Source: Marinifilum breve
GTDB lineage: Bacteria; Bacteroidota; Bacteroidia; Bacteroidales; Marinifilaceae
Length of the DNA: 64,000 nt
Direction of reading: 5' to 3'
Assembly: GCF_003202155.1 (NCBI RefSeq)
Contig: NZ_QFLI01000014.1
Coordinates: 62,001-126,000 of the forward strand
Positions 1 through 9,374 of this stretch are shown in pieces. The stretch's first letter is position 1; each line of letters starts with the position of its first letter. Below the pieces are notes generated by a model. The model searched no databases and had not been told where the DNA came from. It saw only the letters and a list, made by a program, of their open reading frames with translations. A program made the translations under genes and the position numbers.

Positions 1-765
1 TATCAAATCGTTTTGGAGGAAGGTGCAGAAGGTAAACTAAGATATGGAGGAAGTACATATGATTTTCAGGAAGGATCTCTTATTTTTCTGAAACCTGGAC
101 AAATGTTTTATAGTGATGGCAGCTACAAAAGTTATCACAACAAAGGCTGGTCATTAAGTTTTCATCCTGATCTGATTCGCAAAACAGACTTGGGAGACAA
201 AATCGATGATTATTCATTTTTCTCTTATGATGCAAACGAAGCATTGTATTTATCGGATAAGGAGAAAAAATTCATTTTAAATATAGTACAAACCATTGAG
301 CAGGAATACTGTCATATCATAGACAAACATAGCAATGAATTGATTATTACAAACCTGAAATTATTGCTAGATTATAGCAAACGCTATTACGACAGACAAC
401 TCTATACTCGTACAAACCTAAACAAAGATATTGTAAGTCGTTTTGAAAAGCTTCTTAAAGATTACTACAAGCAAAACAAACAACTGGAATTAGGCATTCC
501 AAGTGTAAAGTATTGTGGGGAAGAACTTCAAATGTCACCAAACTACCTGAGTGATCTGCTACGAAAAGAAACTGGCCGAAATGCTCTCGATCACATTCAT
601 CATTATGTGATTGAAAAAGCAAAAACCAACTTATTAAATACTGCAGACGGAATTAGCCAGGTTGCATTTGATCTTGGCTTTGAACACGCTCCATATTTTA
701 GCAAGCTATTTAAAAAGAAAACTGGAATGAGTCCTAAAGACTATATCCAGAAAGCAGAAAATTAA
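1..765 (+). CDS. AraC-family transcriptional regulator, 5'-truncated by the window
   Basis: A DNA-binding regulator with an N-terminal cupin-like sensor and a C-terminal AraC/XylS double helix-turn-helix. The reading frame is open to base 1, so the true start lies outside and the TTG at 13 is not a credible start. The C-terminal ~100 residues hold both helix-turn-helices; the second includes the family signature region G-I-S-Q-V-A-F-D-L-G-F followed by YFSKLFKKKTGMSP. The N-terminal part (EGSLIFLKPGQ) looks like the end of a small-molecule-binding cupin. A terminator follows the stop directly. The ligand cannot be told from sequence, and the target could be a neighbouring gene upstream of the window. 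Confidence 0.9.
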   Translation, partial: YQIVLEEGAEGKLRYGGSTYDFQEGSLIFLKPGQMFYSDGSYKSYHNKGWSLSFHPDLIRKTDLGDKIDDYSFFSYDANEALYLSDKEKKFILNIVQTIEQEYCHIIDKHSNELIITNLKLLLDYSKRYYDRQLYTRTNLNKDIVSRFEKLLKDYYKQNKQLELGIPSVKYCGEELQMSPNYLSDLLRKETGRNALDHIHHYVIEKAKTNLLNTADGISQVAFDLGFEHAPYFSKLFKKKTGMSPKDYIQKAEN

Positions 766-797
766 ATTCGTAATACCATTACTTAAGGTTAATAAGG

Positions 798-825
798 AAG
801 CCACCCAAATTAGGTGGCTTTTTCC
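798..825 (+). terminator. Rho-independent terminator after the AraC gene
   Basis: An 8-bp stem AAGCCACC (798-805) pairs with GGTGGCTT (813-820), followed by a short T run. Confidence 0.8.
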
Positions 826-856
826 ATATGCCTCCTCTCCTATTCAAAAAATCTTC

Positions 857-864
857 TATTTTTG
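857..864 (+). promoter_or_regulatory. Candidate Bacteroidota -7 box before the PAP2 gene
   Basis: TATTTTTG matches the Bacteroidota -7 consensus TAnnTTTG and lies 22 bases before the GTG start. No convincing -33 TTG is visible at the expected distance, so the call is tentative. Confidence 0.35.
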
Positions 865-885
865 TTGGGTTTAAAAATATAACCC

Positions 886-1629
886 GTGAAAAATAAGCTA
901 CTAACACTTCTATTCCTTTTGGTCATATCAATTCAATCAAAAGGTTTTAATCCTGTTCAACAAGACTCCATTCCCTATTTTAAAAACTCCAGAAACATCT
1001 TAAATCCAGGTTTGGGAAAAGAAGTTTTTAGCAGTAAGAACCTCATTATATTTGGCGGTTTGCTAGGAGGTGCTTTCTTGATTGATGAATGGGCCAACGA
1101 CAGAATTAAAGACAACCAATCTTCTTTTGGAGGCAAATACACAGATTTCTTTAATGAATTTGGTGAAAAAAAGATCATTGCTCCTTCGATAGTAGCAACT
1201 TGGGCAATTGGTACGATTATTAAAGATGAAAGACTTTCTAATACAGCTCTAAACTCAGCGAAAGCATTGGCTACAGGAGCAATTTTAACCGAAGGAATTA
1301 AAATTATTGCAGGCCGTTCTCGTCCTGATCAGATGCAAGGCAATATGCACTTTGATGCTTTTGGAGGGAATACCAATAATACCAAATCATTTCCTTCGGG
1401 ACATTCATTTGTGGCATGGTCTGTGTTTACTCCTTTTGCCGAAGAATATAGCAAATGGATCTATGTAATTCCTGCATCGGTAAGTTTAGCCAGAATGTAT
1501 CGAAGCAGACACTGGTTCTCAGATGTTGTTTTAGGTGGAGGAATTGGCTATTTTGCAGGCCTTTATTTTCACAAACGCAAAAATCAAAGGGTATTGTTTA
1601 GTGGAAATGGAATAGTAATCAAATTTTAA
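886..1629 (+). CDS. Exported PAP2-family phosphatase
   Basis: A type-2 phosphatidic-acid-phosphatase-like enzyme, predicted to be membrane- or periplasm-associated and to remove phosphate from lipid or other phosphomonoesters. All three PAP2 motifs are present: K139-x6-R146-P147, the P-S-G-H segment with H173, and R203-x5-H209-x3-D213. The N-terminus is a signal peptide or anchor (residues 1-20), and hydrophobic segments lie near residues 53-66 and 215-230. The start is GTG; no in-frame ATG upstream would give a better N-terminus. The substrate is unknown. Lipid A, undecaprenyl-pyrophosphate and phosphatidate phosphatases share the fold. Confidence 0.88.
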   Translation: MKNKLLTLLFLLVISIQSKGFNPVQQDSIPYFKNSRNILNPGLGKEVFSSKNLIIFGGLLGGAFLIDEWANDRIKDNQSSFGGKYTDFFNEFGEKKIIAPSIVATWAIGTIIKDERLSNTALNSAKALATGAILTEGIKIIAGRSRPDQMQGNMHFDAFGGNTNNTKSFPSGHSFVAWSVFTPFAEEYSKWIYVIPASVSLARMYRSRHWFSDVVLGGGIGYFAGLYFHKRKNQRVLFSGNGIVIKF

Positions 1630-1670
1630 ATAACAACACAAACAACCTACACAACCAAAAATTTTTAGTT

Positions 1671-3110
1671 ATGAGTATTACTAAAGTATTTAAAAAATTT
1701 CCCAGAACCTTTTGGGTAGCCAACACAATTGAGCTTTTCGAACGATGGGCATGGTATGGCTTTTTCATGTTATTTGCCAACTACCTTACGGGATCAACAG
1801 ATATTGGAGCTCTTGGACTATCCCAAGCACAGAAAGGAATTATCATGGGGGTTGGAACAGGAATTCTATATTTCCTTCCTGTAATTACTGGTGCTATTGC
1901 TGATAAATATGGCTATAAACGTGTATTAGGAATTTCATTCGTTGTATACAGCACAGCATTTATTGCTTTACCTCTATTCAATACATTTGCTGGAGTATTT
2001 GCTATGTATTTGTATTTGGCATTAGGCGCAGCTTTATTTAAACCTATTATTTCCGCTACGGTAGCAAAAACAACAGATGAAGAAACCTCATCAATTGGAT
2101 TTGGGATCTTTTACATGATGGTTAATATTGGTGCATTTATTGGCCCTTTGGTAACACTTGCATACAAAGACAGTGGTTATACTACTGTTTTCTACATTTC
2201 GGCTGGTGTAATATTAATCAACTTTATCCTGATTCTATTCTACAAAGAACCTGAAAGAGAAATCAAACAAGAATCATTAGGGGAAGCAATTGGTAATGTA
2301 TTCAAAAACATAGGAACCGCACTAAGCGATTTTAAATTTGTGATTTTCCTCCTTCTAGTTGCAGCATTCTGGAGCATGTACTATCAATTGTTCTTTACCT
2401 TGCCTGTATTTATTACTCAGTGGGTTGATACTTCATCAGTTTACAATTTCTTTGAAGGTTTTATGCCAGCAGTAACGGAAACTTATGGTAAAGGTGGACA
2501 AATGGATTCTGAATTCATCGTGAATTTCGATGCCATGTTCATCATCATCTTCCAGATTATCATTTCATCAATCGTAATGAAGCTGAAGCCATTAAAGGCA
2601 ATGATGGGTGGAATTTTAGTTTGTACAATTGGTATGGCATTAACCCTTTACACACAAAATGTTTTGTTTGTAATTACAGCGATATTTATTTTCTCAATTG
2701 GAGAAATGGCTAGTTCTCCAAAAATTACAGAATACATCGGCAGAATTGCTCCAAAAGATAAAGTTGGTTTATACATGGGATGTTCATTCTTACCGGTATT
2801 TGCAGGTAGCACTCTTGGTGGTGTAATCTCAGGTAATGTATACGGGAGCATGTCAGATAAGGTAAACCTTCTGGTAAAAGAAGTTGAAAAAAGAGGTTTA
2901 GATATTCCTGCTATCTCTAAAGATTTCTCAGCCACAGAATATTTCAATAGAGCTGGTGAATTAATGGGTATGAACCAAAATGAATTGACTCAATTTCTTT
3001 GGAATACATACAACCCAGATAATATCTGGTATGTGATTTTAGCAATTGGTTTATTTGCCGTTGTTGCACTTTATTTCTACGACAAATTACTATTAAATAA
3101 AAAGTCTTAA
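1671..3110 (+). CDS. POT/PTR2-family proton-coupled oligopeptide transporter (MFS)
   Basis: An inner-membrane symporter of the major facilitator superfamily. The first helix carries the POT-family ExxER signature (E21-L-F-E24-R25), and a later helix has FYMMVNIG, matching the PTR2 motif FYxxINxG. About 12-14 hydrophobic segments fill the 479 residues, including an insertion with a predicted extra-membrane loop around residues 250-280. The gene starts 41 bases after the PAP2 stop on the same strand and could be co-transcribed with it. Di-/tripeptide uptake is the family norm, but the real substrate cannot be read from the sequence. A terminator follows. Confidence 0.88.
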   Translation: MSITKVFKKFPRTFWVANTIELFERWAWYGFFMLFANYLTGSTDIGALGLSQAQKGIIMGVGTGILYFLPVITGAIADKYGYKRVLGISFVVYSTAFIALPLFNTFAGVFAMYLYLALGAALFKPIISATVAKTTDEETSSIGFGIFYMMVNIGAFIGPLVTLAYKDSGYTTVFYISAGVILINFILILFYKEPEREIKQESLGEAIGNVFKNIGTALSDFKFVIFLLLVAAFWSMYYQLFFTLPVFITQWVDTSSVYNFFEGFMPAVTETYGKGGQMDSEFIVNFDAMFIIIFQIIISSIVMKLKPLKAMMGGILVCTIGMALTLYTQNVLFVITAIFIFSIGEMASSPKITEYIGRIAPKDKVGLYMGCSFLPVFAGSTLGGVISGNVYGSMSDKVNLLVKEVEKRGLDIPAISKDFSATEYFNRAGELMGMNQNELTQFLWNTYNPDNIWYVILAIGLFAVVALYFYDKLLLNKKS

Positions 3111-3143
3111 CAATTACCATCGCAAAATGGTTAACAATTCATG

Positions 3144-3168
3144 ATCCCGCTTTGGCGGGATTTTTTTG
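3144..3168 (+). terminator. Rho-independent terminator after the POT transporter
   Basis: A stem ATCCCGC (3144-3150) pairs with GCGGGAT (3155-3161), followed by seven T residues. Confidence 0.88.
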
Positions 3169-3345
3169 TGTCATTTTCATCAAAATATTATTGAAAAATA
3201 AGGCTATATAGCAGATATTTCATAATTTGGCCTCAATATTCCGTGCAACAGCAGTCACTTTTCTGTGATTTGTTCGTAGTATATACAACCACAACCATTT
3301 TTATGCTTTCAACCAAGGTATTAACAACGTACTAAGGATTTGTAT

Positions 3346-5070
3346 ATGATTAGAATTCTACGCACAAAACTCTATATATTAATTATTCTTTTAGCTAGTG
3401 TATTTACTACATTGGCTCAAACTTCTGTTGAGCAATATTACCTGAATGCTGAGGGTAAATCAGGAGTTGAATTAAAAACAGCTCTTCACAATATCATTAA
3501 AAACAATACTGTTTTACCTTATACATCGAGCAAGTATGATGTTTGGGATGCTATGAAAGAAACTGATGAAGATCCCAATAATCCTAATAATGTCATTTTA
3601 ATTTACACTGGACGTAGTGAATCTAAAAATTCCAAAGAATGGAATCGTGAACACATTTGGGCCAAATCTTATGGTTTAGGAGATCCATACGATAATCCTG
3701 GTGCCTCTACGGATATTCATTGTCTTCGACCATGCGATGGCAGCGTTAATACAGACAGAAGCAATAAATATTTCGACAATGGAGGAACAGCACACCATGA
3801 AGCAACAGAGTGTAAATACGATTACGATTCATGGGAACCTAGAGATGAAATGAAAGGTGATGTTGCTCGTATGATTTTTTACATGACCGTTCGCTATGAA
3901 GGAACTAACGGAGAACCTGATTGCGAAATGACTAATGATATGAGTTTATATCGATCAGGTCAATCCTATCATGGAAGACAAGATGCATTGCTAGAGTGGC
4001 ACAAGCAAGATCCGGTTAGCGATAATGAGATTGCTCGAAACAACACAATTTACAGACTTCAAGGGAATAGAAATCCATTTATAGACCATCCGGAATATGT
4101 CAATTACATTTGGCTAAACGAAAGTCCTGATGAGCTCAACCTTACCTCTACAGTTCCTGTAAACAACACATCCAATGTAGAAGTGAACGCTGAATTAATC
4201 GTGAATTTTACTCAAGAAGTTTCGGCGGGAGAAGGAAATTTAATTATTCACAACAAGGATGATGATAGTATTTTCGAAACCATAAAAATGAATAATACTT
4301 CATTGGTTACTTTCGATGGTAAAACTGTTAAAGTCCTCCCATACAATAATTTTAAGGCGGGAAATAGTTACTATATTAAAATAGAAACCAATGCCATTAA
4401 AAATGCCGATGGAGAATATTTTAAAGGCATAGACAATAATTATACATGGACATTCTCAACAGGTAATTTGGTGCTTGATCCACTTGAAATTACAGCCAGA
4501 GTTCCTCTAAATGAAGCAGAAAATGTTAACACTGATATTGAAATCAGTATGGATTTTAATCATTCTGTAAGTGCTGGAAATGATAGTGATGGATTTAAAG
4601 TTTACAATTCGGAAGATGAACTGGTACAATATTTGGGCGCATCCAATACTAGCATAGAGTATGACGACAATGTGATTACAATAAGTTTAAGCAACGAATT
4701 GGAAGAAGGCGAAAGCTATTACATTTTAATTGATGAAAAGGCTGTAAAGGATGCTGCAGGCAATTATTTCGTAGGAATTACGGATAAAACAGAATGGACA
4801 TTTACAACGGATAGAACTACAAGTATTGATAGCCCTTTTATCAGTGATGCAAAACCAGCATTCTATCCCAACCCAAGCAGTGGAACCATTTACCTGACCA
4901 ATCAACAAAATGTAGAAAAAGTTAGGATTATTAATCTAACTGGAAAACCAATTTTGGAAGAAAGTGGGCAAACTTCGTTAAGCTTGTCTAACTTGCCAAA
5001 AGGCATTTACATCCTTACATTTGCCATGAAGGATGGAACAAGAATCTCGAAAAAACTAATCAAGAAATAA
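3346..5070 (+). CDS. Secreted endonuclease I with two Ig-like domains and a T9SS sorting domain
   Basis: An extracellular DNase of the endonuclease I family. The ATG at 3346 gives a clean signal peptide ending in TLAQ; an in-frame TTG at 3340 is rejected. The nuclease domain (about residues 30-265) carries W-N-R-E-H-I-W-A-K-S, with the likely catalytic His, and later G-D-V-A-R-M-I-F-Y and R-N-P-F-I-D-H-P. Two SbsA/Big_5-like Ig domains follow (~275-375 and ~380-475). A T9SS type A C-terminal domain starts at FYPNPSSG and ends KKLIKK. T9SS cargo is secreted or attached to the cell surface. It heads the nuclease cluster; a paralogous lipoprotein nuclease lies at 5878-6822. Confidence 0.93.
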   Translation: MIRILRTKLYILIILLASVFTTLAQTSVEQYYLNAEGKSGVELKTALHNIIKNNTVLPYTSSKYDVWDAMKETDEDPNNPNNVILIYTGRSESKNSKEWNREHIWAKSYGLGDPYDNPGASTDIHCLRPCDGSVNTDRSNKYFDNGGTAHHEATECKYDYDSWEPRDEMKGDVARMIFYMTVRYEGTNGEPDCEMTNDMSLYRSGQSYHGRQDALLEWHKQDPVSDNEIARNNTIYRLQGNRNPFIDHPEYVNYIWLNESPDELNLTSTVPVNNTSNVEVNAELIVNFTQEVSAGEGNLIIHNKDDDSIFETIKMNNTSLVTFDGKTVKVLPYNNFKAGNSYYIKIETNAIKNADGEYFKGIDNNYTWTFSTGNLVLDPLEITARVPLNEAENVNTDIEISMDFNHSVSAGNDSDGFKVYNSEDELVQYLGASNTSIEYDDNVITISLSNELEEGESYYILIDEKAVKDAAGNYFVGITDKTEWTFTTDRTTSIDSPFISDAKPAFYPNPSSGTIYLTNQQNVEKVRIINLTGKPILEESGQTSLSLSNLPKGIYILTFAMKDGTRISKKLIKK

Positions 5071-5071
5071 G

Positions 5072-5102
5072 AAAAGCGGTTGAATCATCAACCGCTTTTT
5101 CT
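5072..5102 (+). terminator. Rho-independent terminator after secreted endonuclease I
   Basis: A 12-bp stem (5072-5083 with 5088-5099) around a 4-base loop ATCA ends in a T run. Confidence 0.9.
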
Positions 5103-5149
5103 ATTGGTTCACTTTATCATCAATCACCTAATGCAATTCGTTCAAGCAA

Positions 5150-5794
5150 ATGAAATATCGCTTACTAACAATCTTACTTTCTTTCTTAGCTCTATCTTCA
5201 TGCGAATTTGCTCAAAAAAGATACAAAACTGATTGGGACAAATGGAAGAAGTACAAATGGATTCTTAATGAGAATGTAAGAAATGATATAAACTCAGGCT
5301 ATACGTACTATAAGAAAGACGCAAGCTTTAACTTTATCCGTTATAATGAAAATAATAGACTTGTAATCTGGGAATTTAAAAATCACAACTATGCATCAAT
5401 CGATAGTATCAATTTTTTTGAGAATATAGATTTAAGTAATTTTAATTCATATCCTGGCCAGATATTTAATACAAAAGGTTTTCTTGAAACATCAGTAAGA
5501 ATCAATTCTGATTTAGACATTGACTTAAATCTCAACTTAAATTCTGATTCTAAAATCTATGAGTACATTAATAAGGACAAAGTGAAAGGAATTATTGGCA
5601 AGGTTTCACAAATGTCGCTTAGCGATAAAACTGGTTACCATCAGGTTCTATTTAATTTTCCTTTTAAAACCTTCAATGTTGCAATGCTGTTTTTTAAAAG
5701 AAATGATAGTTTTTTTATTCTGATACTCTATCCGGAAGATGGTTTGGTAAGGGATAAATTCAAGGATCTCAATTTGCCTGAACTAAATGAATAA
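5150..5794 (+). CDS. Hypothetical lipoprotein
   Basis: A 214-residue protein I cannot assign to a family. It has a lipoprotein signal peptide with a lipobox ending at C18 (L-A-L-S-S-C), so it is probably anchored in the outer membrane or periplasm. The mature part is rich in aromatic, Asn and Asp residues with alternating short beta-like segments and no recognisable catalytic motif. It lies between two endonuclease I genes and has its own strong downstream terminator, shared with the convergent nuclease gene. Position alone suggests a role linked to the nuclease cluster; that is only inference. Confidence 0.75.
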   Translation: MKYRLLTILLSFLALSSCEFAQKRYKTDWDKWKKYKWILNENVRNDINSGYTYYKKDASFNFIRYNENNRLVIWEFKNHNYASIDSINFFENIDLSNFNSYPGQIFNTKGFLETSVRINSDLDIDLNLNLNSDSKIYEYINKDKVKGIIGKVSQMSLSDKTGYHQVLFNFPFKTFNVAMLFFKRNDSFFILILYPEDGLVRDKFKDLNLPELNE

Positions 5795-5795
5795 T

Positions 5796-5838
5796 AAAGC
5801 GGGTGTTCCAAAGTGCATTTTTGGAACACCCGCTTTCG
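5796..5838. terminator. Bidirectional terminator between convergent genes
   Basis: A 15-bp perfect inverted repeat, arms 5796-5810 and 5822-5836, lies between the lipoprotein gene and the convergent endonuclease gene. A/T-rich ends allow termination in both directions. Confidence 0.88.
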
Positions 5839-5877
5839 TTTTCGATCAAATCACAATTACGAATTGTTCATTGATCA

Positions 5878-6822
5878 TTACTCTTTCCAAGCCGCATCCT
5901 TCTTGTCGCCGAATACGTACTTCACCAATTCAGGATGGTCTATGAATGGATTACGATTCTTCTGGAAACCGTAAATGATATTGTTTCTTCTGATTTCATA
6001 TGGATCTACAGGATCCAATTCATTCCACTTCAACAAATCATCCAACTTACCCATACGAGCTTCTTTATTAATAACTCCTGAGTTATCAACTTTAAAGTCG
6101 TAACGAACTGCCATGTAAAAAATCATACGAGCAACATCACCTTTAGCGCTTAATGGCGGTTCATAAAATTGAGTATTAGATGTTCTAGGGCCATTCACAT
6201 CGCCAAAATTTTTATTGCCTCTGGTACTGTTTTCTTTACTGTATGATGCTCTTAAATGATGACCATCGGTACCTGCTCCCTTATCGGTTCCAAAATCGCC
6301 ATGCGATTTGGCCCAAACATGCTCTCTGTTCCATTCGTCGCTTACACCAGCGCTATGGTCATTTTTAGCTCTTCCTGTTTCTGTATAAATCTGCCATACT
6401 TGTCTTTCATCCGCCGGATTCTGATCACCTGCTTCGCACATGTCCCAAACATCGTAAGATGAACTGCTGGTATATGACAATTTAATAGCGCCAGTAGAAA
6501 TAATTTCCTGCAACTCCTCTCTCAAATCATTTCCCTTAAGAGTAGATGCAGAAGTATAATAACTATCAGGAATACGAACCGACAACATGTGCTGTCCCTC
6601 TTCCACTGTTGCTACATACTCTTTTGGAGTATAATTCACTATAATCTTACCTTCTGAGTCTACGTTAGGAGTCAAATAGTTCTCTCTATCTGGGTTCTTA
6701 TCATCACCAGGCTGATCTGGTTGTTCAATATCAGTATCTGGTGCTGAATCATCACTGCTTCCCGAGTCACAAGAGAACAAGAAGAAGTTGAACATTAACA
6801 ACAGTAATAAAATCTTTTTCAT
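5878..6822 (-). CDS. Endonuclease I family lipoprotein
   Basis: A surface or periplasmic DNase of the endonuclease I family. The lipobox cysteine is C18 (F-F-L-F-S-C), followed by an acidic low-complexity linker (~residues 19-50) typical of exposed Bacteroidota lipoproteins. The catalytic region has W-N-R-E-H-V-W-A-K-S-H-G, then G-D-V-A-R-M-I-F-Y-M-A-V-R-Y and R-N-P-F-I-D-H-P-E, the same motifs as the secreted nuclease at 3346-5070. It lacks Ig domains and the T9SS tail, so the two paralogues differ in localisation. It is the third gene of the TonB receptor/DUF5689/nuclease operon, but a hairpin terminator precedes it. Confidence 0.92.
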   Translation of the reverse strand: MKKILLLLLMFNFFLFSCDSGSSDDSAPDTDIEQPDQPGDDKNPDRENYLTPNVDSEGKIIVNYTPKEYVATVEEGQHMLSVRIPDSYYTSASTLKGNDLREELQEIISTGAIKLSYTSSSSYDVWDMCEAGDQNPADERQVWQIYTETGRAKNDHSAGVSDEWNREHVWAKSHGDFGTDKGAGTDGHHLRASYSKENSTRGNKNFGDVNGPRTSNTQFYEPPLSAKGDVARMIFYMAVRYDFKVDNSGVINKEARMGKLDDLLKWNELDPVDPYEIRRNNIIYGFQKNRNPFIDHPELVKYVFGDKKDAAWKE

Positions 6823-6845
6823 CGTTCTAACAATTTATTAAAAAA

Positions 6846-6873
6846 TAGGGCATTGCTAAAGAACAATGCCCTA
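6846..6873 (-). terminator. Terminator/attenuator inside the nuclease operon
   Basis: A perfect 10-bp inverted repeat, TAGGGCATTG (6846-6855) and CAATGCCCTA (6864-6873), is followed on the minus strand by a T run. It lies between the DUF5689 gene and the endonuclease gene, so read-through would set nuclease dosage. Confidence 0.8.
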
Positions 6874-6893
6874 AAATTATTTTATCAACTTAC

Positions 6894-9347
6894 TTATTCA
6901 ATTGTAATATCATCAACTAATAAATCGTAAGCTTGTTCTTTACCAACTTTTAAGGCAAATAGAGATTCTCCTGCTGTTGTTTGAAGAGCAACATCAGTAA
7001 TGTTTAATGTAACTTTAACCCATTCTCCACTTGTATCAATAGTTCCAGTATAGGAATTAGACGAAGAAGGTTCAATAGTTGCTGCTGCAGAATAATCTCC
7101 TAAATTAAATTTATCATATCCATCAGCTTTGTACACATTTAGAGATAAAGATTTACCAGAAGTACCTTTAATGTAGAATACAATTTTTGTTTTCCCTGTA
7201 GCATCAAATCCTTCTGGGACAGTAGCAGTAAATACATAATCATTCTTTGTTGGAGTACCTTTAAGTAGTAAAGCATTAGAACCATTATGCGCATCTGTAC
7301 TTTGAGTTGCATAATCTTTCAAACCATAGCTATTTAAAGCACCTGTAAAGGTATCCCAGTTTTCAAAATCAGAACCTGGGAAAAGGCTTGCTGCATTGAT
7401 ATCACCTCCATTATCGCCACCGCCAGTGTCGCCACCACCTTCTGTATAATTGAATTTCACGTTATCAAGTTGCCATGTTCCGCTGTTATCTTTGCTTCCT
7501 GTATACTTAAAAGCAATGTGAACTGTTCCCGAATATGATGAAAGATCGATATCACCCGAGTTCGTAAATTCACTGCTGTAACCTGTTGCATTTTTAGGAG
7601 CAAGTGTTACAGTTAGTGGCTGCCAATTAGCAGCAGTTAGATCCTTATCGAAATCTGTTGCAATAAATACTTCTAAAGTTTCTTCCTTAGAATAACCTGC
7701 CTTTGTTTCGAAGCTAAAGTTTTTATTAGCAGCAGCATCAAGATCTAAACCTGGAGTTACAACCCAAGCCTCCATAGCATCCAATTCTGAATTATAACCT
7801 GATGCCTGAATGTACTTATTACCACTGTACTCTTTACCAATCCAGTTTCTATCACCTGCTGTAGCTCCAACAAACCAACCTTCTAATGCCACATCACTCT
7901 CTGCAGTAACATTATCGAATGCCTCATTTAATTCTGTTACAGTAATATCAGCAGGAGGAGTTGCTGCGGTATTAAACTTCACATTATCAATTTGGAAAGT
8001 ACCACCTTTTGTACCAACTTCTGCTTCGTACTTGAATGCAATGTATACTACACCATTATATCCCGAAAGATCAATATCTCCCGATTTTACCCAGTCCGAA
8101 TACTTATCAGCTGTTCCACTGGCAATATTAGCAGACAATTCTGTCCATGTAGCAGAATTCACATCTGTTGCCAAATCCGTAGAAATCAACACCTTCAAAG
8201 TAGCACCAGTATTGTATCCATTCTTAGTCTCGAAATTAAAAACCTTATTCTCAGCATTGGTAACATCCAAACCTGGAGTAATCAACCAAGAAACATTTCT
8301 CGCATCTTTAGAATTGTATTCCGAAGCCTGAGCATATTTAGTACCATTGTACTCTTTTCCTTGCCACTTACGTGTTCCTTCAGTATATACATTATTCCAT
8401 CCTTCAAATGCAATATCTTCGTAATTTACAATTGCGTCAAAAGCTTCATTTAAACTGGTAACTGAGTTTCCTAAAGTAACTTCACCAGCAGATCCACCAC
8501 CAGTAGATCCATCGAAACGCTCACCAGTCATGTCAACATCTTCAGTAGAACGAATCATCATCTGCTTGTCATTACCAAACTTACTTAAAACACCAACAAT
8601 GGTACCCGAACCTTGTGGTAATACTTCATCGTAGAAGTTACTGTAACCACTGTTACGTACAATTAACTTGTTTCCTTTTGGACCAACAAGATCACGATTC
8701 GAACTTTTATCCTTTTCAGCATAAGTTAAAGTACCGTCCGCATCTTCGAACTGAGCAGCAGTAATCTTTACCAATGTGCTTACCAATGAATTGTACAAAT
8801 CGTTGTCTTTAAGCTCCTCAAGAGAAACTTCTTTTGGCTGTAGCTCTACTGGTAGACCATTCAAGAAGATGTGATCTTTAATCAAACCAGGATCGATACC
8901 TGCAAGGTTTGTGTAATTACCTTTCTGAAAAGTTCCTCCTCCAAGCTGAACCAATCCATTGTAATCACCCAAAACTAAACCTTTTGCCTTAATGAATACC
9001 TGCTGTCCAGGTTTCATCATTGAAGAAAGACCTTTTTCATTAATTTTCACTTCGATACCACCAGTTGCACCTTCGCGGCTATCCTGAACAATGATTTGTT
9101 TGTAGAAGTTTCCTTCAGTATCGTCAGATACAACGTACCCTTCAATTACTAAATCTTCTTCAATAGTTTCAAATTCACCATTGGTATGTTTTGCTTTTAA
9201 ATCAGCAATTGCTGTATTTGAAGTACCTTCATACTTAGGTACCATAATCTCTGGTTGGTCAAAATCATTGTCAACACAAGCTACAAAGCTGGTTGCAAGA
9301 CCCGCTGTAATTAATGCAGCGTAGAAAAACTTTTTAATGCTCTTCAT
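6894..9347 (-). CDS. DUF5689 lipoprotein with tandem choice-of-anchor-type modules
   Basis: A large surface lipoprotein, lipobox cysteine C24 (S-F-V-A-C). Residues ~40-285 match DUF5689, an OB-like exported domain commonly encoded beside TonB receptors. Two ~170-residue near-repeats follow (about 297-465 and 470-640). Each has L-N-E-A-F-D, W-x-G-K-E-Y, an I/V-T-P-G-L-D strand, G-D-I-D-L-S and I-A-F-K-Y, as in choice-of-anchor J / cleaved-adhesin-like beta-sandwiches. A Gly/Asp-rich linker leads to a final carbohydrate-binding-like sandwich (650-817). It starts 27 bases after the TonB receptor stop and probably acts as that receptor's surface partner. The ligand is unknown; nucleic acid is suggested by the neighbouring nucleases. 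Confidence 0.85.
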   Translation of the reverse strand: MKSIKKFFYAALITAGLATSFVACVDNDFDQPEIMVPKYEGTSNTAIADLKAKHTNGEFETIEEDLVIEGYVVSDDTEGNFYKQIIVQDSREGATGGIEVKINEKGLSSMMKPGQQVFIKAKGLVLGDYNGLVQLGGGTFQKGNYTNLAGIDPGLIKDHIFLNGLPVELQPKEVSLEELKDNDLYNSLVSTLVKITAAQFEDADGTLTYAEKDKSSNRDLVGPKGNKLIVRNSGYSNFYDEVLPQGSGTIVGVLSKFGNDKQMMIRSTEDVDMTGERFDGSTGGGSAGEVTLGNSVTSLNEAFDAIVNYEDIAFEGWNNVYTEGTRKWQGKEYNGTKYAQASEYNSKDARNVSWLITPGLDVTNAENKVFNFETKNGYNTGATLKVLISTDLATDVNSATWTELSANIASGTADKYSDWVKSGDIDLSGYNGVVYIAFKYEAEVGTKGGTFQIDNVKFNTAATPPADITVTELNEAFDNVTAESDVALEGWFVGATAGDRNWIGKEYSGNKYIQASGYNSELDAMEAWVVTPGLDLDAAANKNFSFETKAGYSKEETLEVFIATDFDKDLTAANWQPLTVTLAPKNATGYSSEFTNSGDIDLSSYSGTVHIAFKYTGSKDNSGTWQLDNVKFNYTEGGGDTGGGDNGGDINAASLFPGSDFENWDTFTGALNSYGLKDYATQSTDAHNGSNALLLKGTPTKNDYVFTATVPEGFDATGKTKIVFYIKGTSGKSLSLNVYKADGYDKFNLGDYSAAATIEPSSSNSYTGTIDTSGEWVKVTLNITDVALQTTAGESLFALKVGKEQAYDLLVDDITIE

Positions 9348-9374
9348 TATATCTTAGTTTTTATAGAATTTAGA

